A stretch of DNA of 64,000 nucleotides from JAJAZB01 sp964244295. Its GTDB lineage: Bacteria; Bacteroidota; Bacteroidia; Cytophagales; Spirosomataceae. Location: NCBI GenBank assembly GCA_964244295.1, contig CAXTIG010000015.1, positions 1-64,000 on the forward strand, in the 5' to 3' direction. Positions within the stretch are counted from its first letter, which is position 1, and every line of letters begins with the position of its first letter. This document shows positions 58,998-64,000 of the stretch, piece by piece. A program made the position numbers and the translations under genes. The notes below the pieces were generated by a model. The model was given only the letters and a program-made list of their open reading frames with translations. It was not told where the DNA came from and made no database searches.

Positions 58998-61112
58998 TCA
59001 GTACCCTCCTGCCCACTTTCGTACGCCCCACTCGGCGGTAATCAAGAGTAAAATCAGGAAAAACACCCAACGCAGGTTGATCAACTCGCGGAGTTCTTCG
59101 GTGCTGCTCATCCGGTCGGGCAGGTCGCGGTCGAGGAGGTTGGCTTGCAGGTTTTCAAGCTGCGAAGCCCGGTAGAATCGCCCGCCCGATTGCTGCGAAA
59201 GCTGCCGGAGCAGGTTGAAATCGGCAGTGGTGTTGAGGGCTTCGAGGGCTTCGTCTTTCACCACAAATTCACCCGTCGAAACCTCGGCCTTGCCCAGCAC
59301 CGTGGCCGTGGCCCGGAAGCGGTACACCCCGGCGGGCAGGTCGCTGACCTCGAAGCGGGTATTCCCCGCCGTGGCGGTGTAGGTGTAGGGCCGGGCCTTG
59401 CCGCGTTCGTCGGTGAGGGTCAGGGTAATGGCCTGGTCGTAGAGGCGCTCGAAAATGTCGTTGTAGGCTTCCGTCTCGAACGTCACCCGGTCGCCCACCT
59501 GAAACTCCGGCTGAATCGGATACACCCGCAGTTTGCGCTTGTCGTCTTTGGCGGCGATGTACTGCACCACTTTCATGATCAAATCGTCCACCAGGTCTTG
59601 TTTTTCGGTCACGGCGTATTCTTCCAGCCGCCACTGCCAGAAGCCCTCGCCCATCAGCACGGCGCTGCGTTTGGCACCCGTCCCCACCACAAGCAGCGGC
59701 TTCTGAGTCTGCACCTGACCCACCCGCTGAAACAGCACGGGCTGGGCGTTGGGCAACAGTTTCACGTCGCCGAAAGGCACCGAAAGCGGCGGCAGTCGGC
59801 GCAGAATATCCAGGCGCTGGGCATCGAAATTGAGGAGTTTGAAATTTGGGTTGAAATGCCCCGTCACTTTGTCGGTCTGGCCGGGGTTGGTCGTCACCAG
59901 CACCGCGCCGTTGATGGCGTTGAGCGCCGCCGTGCCCGACTGATTACCAAGCACAAACAGGCAGGGTGCCCCCGAATCGAGCAGCCGCCGGGTCCAGACC
60001 TGGGCCGAGTTGTAGAGGTCGGGCAGTTGGTGCAGCACGAGCAGGTCGTACTTTTTATCCGAAACCGGCGGCGGCGCGTTGGGGTTAAACACCTGCACGT
60101 CCACCTCGAAATTCTGATTTTTTTCGAGCACCGCCCGCAGGGCTTTCACGTCGGGGTGGGGCGTGAGGGCAGCAATGAGGATTTTCTCCTTGCCGTCGAT
60201 CACGTCGATGTACACCTCCTGCCGGTTGTTGCGGGTGGTGAATTCCCCGGCCAGTGGCGTCGCCTCCACGGTGTAGTGTTGCAAGCCTTTGGTTTTGGCC
60301 GTCGTCGTAAACGTGACGGGCAGCAGAGTTTGGTCGGGGCCGAAGGTCACGGTTTGCTGGGCCAAAACGGCACTGCCCTGCCGTAGTAGTAATCGGGTAG
60401 TTTGGCCGGGAAACCCATACGCCAGCACGTCGGCGCTGACCGGAAACTGGTTGCCGAGGTAAGCAATTTTATTGGCAAAAACCGTCTTCAGATTCACATC
60501 CCGTTTCGGAATCGTGTCGCCCACGCCAAGGGTTTGCACCGCAAAGGGATAGCTGCCGTAGGCAGGCGAGGCGCCCTGGTTGATGATGCCGTCGCTGAGC
60601 AAAATTACGTCGGTGAGGTTACGGCCTTCGTAACTGGTGCGAATGCGGCTCAATAGGGCGCTCAGGTTGGTACTGCGGGCGTTGAAACGCACCGAATCGA
60701 GCGAACCGACGGGACGGTCAGCCAGGGTTTGCAATTCGACGGCGTAGCCGCCCGCCTCCAGTTTTTCCCGCACCGTTTGCAGCGCGGTCCCCAATTTTTG
60801 CCCGGCCGCGCCCACCGAGGCCGAGTTGTCGAGGGCCAGCACGACGGTTTTCTTCTCCCGGCTGGTTTTAGTCTGTTTCAGCAAAATACCCAACAGCAGC
60901 AGGCATAGCAGGCTCACCACCACGCAGCGCCCCGCCGCGAGCGCCCAGGTCAGGCGGCGGTTCCAGGAAGACTTTTTTTGGTACAGCAAAGTCGCGTAAG
61001 CCGCCCCCACCAGCAAACAAAGCGGCACGAACCAGGGGGAGGATTGAAGGAGAAAGTCGGTGTTCAACGAAGTGGTGAGTTGTGAATGGTGAAATGTGAA
61101 GTCGAGTTTCAC
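58998..61112 (-). CDS. VWA-domain membrane protein (BatA/BatB-like architecture)
   Basis: The 704-residue reading has two N-terminal membrane helices (about 25-80), a VWA domain with the MIDAS-like LALDNSASVG and VILLSDGIINQG, a long beta-rich central region, and a C-terminal helix (LRWVFFLILLLITAEWGVRKWAGG). Relatives occur in Cytophagales with unknown role, and some in the Bat aerotolerance set. The first 15 residues (LDFTFHHSQLTT) are encoded by a family C repeat. A TTG at 61067 (LNTDFLLQSSP) would restore a more family-like start. Confidence 0.8.
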   Translation of the reverse strand: MKLDFTFHHSQLTTSLNTDFLLQSSPWFVPLCLLVGAAYATLLYQKKSSWNRRLTWALAAGRCVVVSLLCLLLLGILLKQTKTSREKKTVVLALDNSASVGAAGQKLGTALQTVREKLEAGGYAVELQTLADRPVGSLDSVRFNARSTNLSALLSRIRTSYEGRNLTDVILLSDGIINQGASPAYGSYPFAVQTLGVGDTIPKRDVNLKTVFANKIAYLGNQFPVSADVLAYGFPGQTTRLLLRQGSAVLAQQTVTFGPDQTLLPVTFTTTAKTKGLQHYTVEATPLAGEFTTRNNRQEVYIDVIDGKEKILIAALTPHPDVKALRAVLEKNQNFEVDVQVFNPNAPPPVSDKKYDLLVLHQLPDLYNSAQVWTRRLLDSGAPCLFVLGNQSGTAALNAINGAVLVTTNPGQTDKVTGHFNPNFKLLNFDAQRLDILRRLPPLSVPFGDVKLLPNAQPVLFQRVGQVQTQKPLLVVGTGAKRSAVLMGEGFWQWRLEEYAVTEKQDLVDDLIMKVVQYIAAKDDKRKLRVYPIQPEFQVGDRVTFETEAYNDIFERLYDQAITLTLTDERGKARPYTYTATAGNTRFEVSDLPAGVYRFRATATVLGKAEVSTGEFVVKDEALEALNTTADFNLLRQLSQQSGGRFYRASQLENLQANLLDRDLPDRMSSTEELRELINLRWVFFLILLLITAEWGVRKWAGGY

Positions 61113-61256
61113 CCCTCACCGATTCAGAATGTGGTGGGTTGTGAATGGTGAAATGTGAAGTTGAGCTTCACCCCTCACCAATTCACAACTCAAAATTTAT
61201 GGTTGTGGAGCATCGATGAATTTCATTTCACATTTCACCAATTCACCACTCAGAAT
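61067..61256. repeat. Family C heptamer repeat cluster (two left units plus right arm)
   Basis: GTGAATG-GTGAAAT-GTGAAGT units occur twice (about 61073-61105 and 61135-61165), with complements AACTCAC, TTTCACC, ATTTCAC between and after. It separates fabG from the VWA gene and includes the annotated VWA start codon. Confidence 0.85.
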
Positions 61257-62003
61257 TTACGTCAGCAGTCCCCCGTCCACTTGTAGCACCTGCCCGGTGA
61301 TGTAGCGGGAGAGGTCGCTGGCCAGGAATACGCAGGCATCGGCTACTTCGTCGGGTTGCCCGGCGCGTTTGAGCGGGATGCCCGCCAACCAGTCCTGCAA
61401 GGCTTTTTCGTTTACCTCGCCGGTCATTTCGGTTTCGATAAAACCCGGCGCGATGGCGTTGGACCGGATGCTCCGGCTGCCCAATTCGAGCGCCACCGAC
61501 TTGGTGAAGCCGATGATGCCCGCCTTCGAGGCCGCGTAGTTGGCCTGCCCGGCGTTGCCCCGCAGGCCCACCACCGACGTGAGGTTGATGATGGAACCGC
61601 TTTTTGCCTTCATCATCGGACGGGTTACGGCTTTGGTCAGGTTAAAAACCGACTTCAGGTTGACGCGAATCACCTCGTCCCAGGCTTCTTCGGTCATCCG
61701 CATCAGCAGGCCGTCGCGGGTGATGCCCGCGTTATTGACGAGCACGTCGATACGGCCAAAATCGGCCACGACCTGGGTAATCAGTTCTTCGGCGGCCCGG
61801 TACTCGGAGGCATCGGAGCGGTAGCCCTTAGAGGTAACGCCAAACTGAGCCAGTTCTGCTTCGAGGGCCTGGCCTTTTTCAACGCTGGACAGGTAGGTGA
61901 ACGCGACGGAGGCTCCTTCCTGGGCGAAGCGGGTGGCGATGGCCCGCCCGATGCCCCGCGAGGCCCCGGTAATGAGGGCCGTTTTTCCGGTCAATAATCC
62001 CAT
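61257..62003 (-). CDS. fabG: 3-oxoacyl-[ACP] reductase FabG
   Basis: The 248-residue protein has the cofactor motif TGASRGIG (12-19), NNAG (90-93), Asn115, Ser143, Tyr156 and Lys160, and the C-terminal GQVLQVDGGLLT. This exactly matches FabG, the NADPH-dependent reductase of fatty acid elongation. Fatty acid synthesis neighbours (fabD, fabH, acpP) are not in this window. It is followed by the VWA gene after a family C repeat. Confidence 0.93.
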   Translation of the reverse strand: MGLLTGKTALITGASRGIGRAIATRFAQEGASVAFTYLSSVEKGQALEAELAQFGVTSKGYRSDASEYRAAEELITQVVADFGRIDVLVNNAGITRDGLLMRMTEEAWDEVIRVNLKSVFNLTKAVTRPMMKAKSGSIINLTSVVGLRGNAGQANYAASKAGIIGFTKSVALELGSRSIRSNAIAPGFIETEMTGEVNEKALQDWLAGIPLKRAGQPDEVADACVFLASDLSRYITGQVLQVDGGLLT

Positions 62004-62049
62004 TCAAAAAAAAGGTAGTGGTGGAAGAAAGACCAAAAATAGTCATAAC

Positions 62050-62144
62050 GCTCGTTCGGATTGGCAAGGTGCTCGTCCGGATTTTGTGATGTGCTCGTCC
62101 GGATTTGTAATCCGGACGCAACGAGATGCGGATTTGTAATCCGC
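62050..62144. repeat. Direct and inverted repeat cluster (GCTCGTCCGGAT)
   Basis: Three direct copies of GCTCG(T/T)TCCGGAT-like sequence start at 62050, 62071 and 62093. They are followed by inverted AATCCGGAC and AATCCGCCGG copies. It lies in the divergent gap between fabG and the DUF481 gene. No start or leader lies in it. Confidence 0.7.
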
Positions 62145-62221
62145 CGGAGCCGACTTACCATTTCGCCTTTCTGGCAAAGGCACTGCTCCCCCTGACCCGA
62201 TTTTTCGTTTTTTTGCCCGCC

Positions 62222-63055
62222 ATGAACCGACTACCGCTCCTGCTGGCGTTGCTGCCTACTCTCGCCCTGGCGCAACGACCCCGCCCCGCCGACTCTACCC
62301 GCACCGCCCGCGATTCCTCCGAAACCACGCCCACAGCCGCCCTCCCCGCCGACACCATTCCGCTCGGCAAATTGGCGTACAGCCTCAGTCTGGAAGGGGA
62401 TTTTAGAACCGGGAACCTCCAGCGGGCGCTCTACACCATTCGCGGCACGGCGGAATACGTGCCCCAGCGAGCCGGGCTGGGATTTTACACCTCGCCCCGG
62501 TACAGCTACGGCAAAACCGCCGGACTTTTGCAGGAAGACGAGCTTTTTCTCGACCTCAACGCCACCTTGTTTTATACCCAACACGACGTGTACGGCCTTG
62601 CCTTCGGCGTTTTTGAAACCAGCAACCTCCGCCAAATCACCGACCGACGGTACGGTGGTGCGGGCCTGGGCTGGCGCATCACGGGAGGGCGAACGAGCCC
62701 GAAAGCCCGCGTGAAAATTACCGTGACCAACGCCTTGCTGTTCGAACGCACGGATTTCTTCGAAACGTCCGGTCAACCTTCCCGCGACGTAACCGTCGTC
62801 CGTAATTCCACCCGGTTACGGGTCGCGGCGGCCTGGCTCGACGGGCGGCTCACCCTGGCCAACACCACGTTCATCCAACCCGCCCTGGGCCACCCCAACC
62901 TGCGGGCCAATGCCATCACGCAAGCGCTGATTCAACTCACCAAGCGCCTGAATTTCAGTCTCACGCTCGAAAACAGTTACGAAAGCCTGGTGGCTGAAGG
63001 CCGTAAAAGCGCCGACACGCACCTGACCTTCGGGCTGACACTGAGAAGTTTGTGA
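62222..63055 (+). CDS. DUF481-family outer-membrane beta-barrel protein
   Basis: Starting at MNRLPLLLALL gives 277 residues with a signal peptide (ends LALAQ). The remainder is a barrel-type beta pattern: KLAYSLSLEGDFRTGNLQRAL, AGLGFYTSPRYSYGK, VRNSTRLRVAAAW and a last strand ending TFGLTLRSL. This fits DUF481 (YdiY-like) proteins of unknown function. The in-frame start at 62126 lies in a repeat-rich stretch, so I chose 62222. The stop TGA is in a family C repeat. Confidence 0.85.
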   Translation: MNRLPLLLALLPTLALAQRPRPADSTRTARDSSETTPTAALPADTIPLGKLAYSLSLEGDFRTGNLQRALYTIRGTAEYVPQRAGLGFYTSPRYSYGKTAGLLQEDELFLDLNATLFYTQHDVYGLAFGVFETSNLRQITDRRYGGAGLGWRITGGRTSPKARVKITVTNALLFERTDFFETSGQPSRDVTVVRNSTRLRVAAAWLDGRLTLANTTFIQPALGHPNLRANAITQALIQLTKRLNFSLTLENSYESLVAEGRKSADTHLTFGLTLRSL

Positions 63056-63127
63056 ATTGTGAGCGGTGAATTGTGCAAGAATGGCATCACCCCTTCGCAA
63101 TTCACCCTTCACAACTCACAATTTCAC
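63051..63127. repeat. Family C heptamer inverted repeat
   Basis: GTGAATT-GTGAGCG-GTGAATT units with the DUF481 stop, followed by AATTCAC-CCTTCAC-AACTCAC-AATTTCA on the right. It lies between convergent genes. Confidence 0.85.
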
Positions 63128-63504
63128 CCTTCCGGTGGCCGGTACGTCACCACGTCCACCCCAACACCGTTGGGATCTACCAGCGCGAAGTGGCGGTCGC
63201 CCCAGGGTTCTTCGCGTAGCTCGAACGCCAGGGGAACACCCAGTTCCTGCATTCGGGCGTATTCGGCGGCTACGTCGTCCACTTCGATGGTCAGGTACAT
63301 TCCTTCGCCGCCGAAGGGTGGCTGAAAAACCGGCTGCTGCGAGGGGTGATTTGGTCGCAAAAAACTCAGTTCAGCCTGCTGATTGGGAGTATGCAGCAGC
63401 AGGTAAAACTCATTTTCGAAGGTTACGCCGAAGCCGAGCACCTCCGTGTAAAACGCCTTGCTTTCCGCCAGGCGTTCCGTTACGATTCCTGCGTTTAGTT
63501 TCAT
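63124..63504 (-). CDS. VOC-family (glyoxalase/bleomycin-resistance fold) protein
   Basis: The 126-residue protein has two beta-alpha-beta-beta-beta units, with LNAGIVTERLAESKAFYTEVLGFG, GGEGMYLTIEVDDVAAEYARM and the C-terminal FALVDPNGVGVDVVTY. Several metal-ligand positions of true glyoxalase I are replaced, so dioxygenase or lyase activity cannot be assumed. Its start overlaps the stop of the GyrI-like gene by ATGA, so they form an operon. This pairing is common in Cytophagales. Confidence 0.88.
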   Translation of the reverse strand: MKLNAGIVTERLAESKAFYTEVLGFGVTFENEFYLLLHTPNQQAELSFLRPNHPSQQPVFQPPFGGEGMYLTIEVDDVAAEYARMQELGVPLAFELREEPWGDRHFALVDPNGVGVDVVTYRPPEG

Positions 63505-63959
63505 GGGTTTATTCCGATTTGAATGTCCGTGATGTGTTTCGAAGGGTCGGTTTCCGTGGGGGTCGGGTAAATTTCCCTACTAACGCCGGTCATGGTCAGG
63601 CCCGCCGCCGTCAGGTCAGCGATGAGGGTTTCGTACGCGCCGGAAATACCCTCCCAGCCACCCACGTACCGGGTCGTGACGCAGTGAAAGGCGGGAAGTT
63701 TCGTCAGGGTAAACACGTTGCTCGCCTGGTCGAAGTCCCTATCGACGGGCAACACGATGTCGAGTTGAAATTCGGTTTCGGGCTTACCGTCCGCGTCCGT
63801 GTAAATCCACTGCACCGGGCCGGTCACGGTCAGGCCGAGGCGAGCGGCTTCTTCGTTCAGGCGCTGAAAAATCGTGAAGGCGTACTGCGAAAGCTGGGGC
63901 AACGTCGTGCGGGTGCTGAACTGGAGCACCGGCTGGGGGGAGATTTGGGTCGTTTGCAT
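63501..63959 (-). CDS. GyrI-like small-molecule-binding domain protein
   Basis: The 152-residue protein has the GyrI/effector-binding (SHS2) pattern with VLQFSTRTTLPQLSQYAFTIFQRLNEEAARLGL, GPVQWIYTDADGKPETEFQLDIVLPV and CVTTRYVGGWEGISGAYETLIADL. It is a stand-alone version of the domain found in AraC/MerR regulators and may bind toxic or hydrophobic ligands. It is coupled with the VOC-family protein downstream. Confidence 0.85.
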   Translation of the reverse strand: MQTTQISPQPVLQFSTRTTLPQLSQYAFTIFQRLNEEAARLGLTVTGPVQWIYTDADGKPETEFQLDIVLPVDRDFDQASNVFTLTKLPAFHCVTTRYVGGWEGISGAYETLIADLTAAGLTMTGVSREIYPTPTETDPSKHITDIQIGINP

Positions 63960-64000
63960 AGAAAACGTGGCGTTTTAATTGAACCACGCCCCAAAGCAAT

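Noticed and set aside
62050..62144. GCTCGTCCGGAT copies as a CRISPR or phage att array
   Set aside because: Only three 13-bp direct copies at 21-22 nt, with inverted copies; no cas genes or integrase nearby.

Overview
The window reads as a chromosomal segment of a GC-rich Bacteroidota bacterium of the order Cytophagales, in the Spirosoma/Larkinella/Runella neighbourhood. The reasons are: a SusC-style TonB receptor with a carboxypeptidase-regulatory-like plug extension, a secreted metalloprotease with a T9SS-type C-terminal sorting domain, split transketolase, fused IcmF mutase, Bacteroidota-type -7 boxes (TAnnTTTG), and starts without Shine-Dalgarno sequences. I assign no species.

Layout. 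1-1040: remnant of a tyrosine recombinase beside tRNA-Thr(CGT). 1114-5108: PQQ-type sugar dehydrogenase, then a copper ATPase with its metallochaperone. 5397-5585: tRNA-Arg(CCT) followed by two decayed tandem copies of its 3' half. 5728-13581: MATE exporter, response regulator, M14 carboxypeptidase, TonB receptor, LolA-like protein, LolD-like ATPase. 13865-18244: SDR, gluconate-2-dehydrogenase subunit 3-like protein, GMC oxidoreductase and GH1-like protein in one run. 18405-20509: hydrolase and sucC. 20578-23441: an S8 protease followed by a microviridin-type (graspetide) ATP-grasp ligase. 23652-27873: M48 and M23 peptidases, FAH-family enzyme, Bcp. 27961-31446: transketolase N and C subunit genes separated by an AT-rich AAA ATPase/TOPRIM pair. 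31515-33014: ECF sigma operon. 33296-41723: IcmF, YqgE, beta-barrel protein, DeoR/HAD pair, nucleotidase, MFS. 41742-44759: agmatine deiminase remnant, NTF2-like protein, SulP transporter and a decayed stretch. 44791-52509: Mn catalase, oxoprolinase/hydantoinase and an mlaE-mlaF-mlaD operon. 52685-63959: aldo-keto reductase, OmpA lipoprotein, secreted M12-type protease, lipoprotein, epimerase with a tiny upstream gene, VWA protein, FabG, DUF481 barrel, VOC and GyrI-like proteins.

Most of the window is housekeeping and envelope biology. Three things stand out. (1) The intergenic spaces hold several unrelated families of inverted repeats, many built of 7- or 8-nt units. They often contain the stop codon of the gene before them, and in two genes (hydantoinase, icmF) they lie in frame inside the coding sequence. 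(2) The S8 protease has a C-terminal extension with repeated [RA]-x-D-[ST]-[LV]-L-T units and is followed by an ATP-grasp ligase of the ester/amide-crosslinking family, so the protease itself could be the modified substrate. (3) A candidate anti-phage AAA/TOPRIM pair has landed between the two halves of transketolase, bounded by copies of one repeat family.

The 41 bases at 63960-64000 hold no gene I can see.
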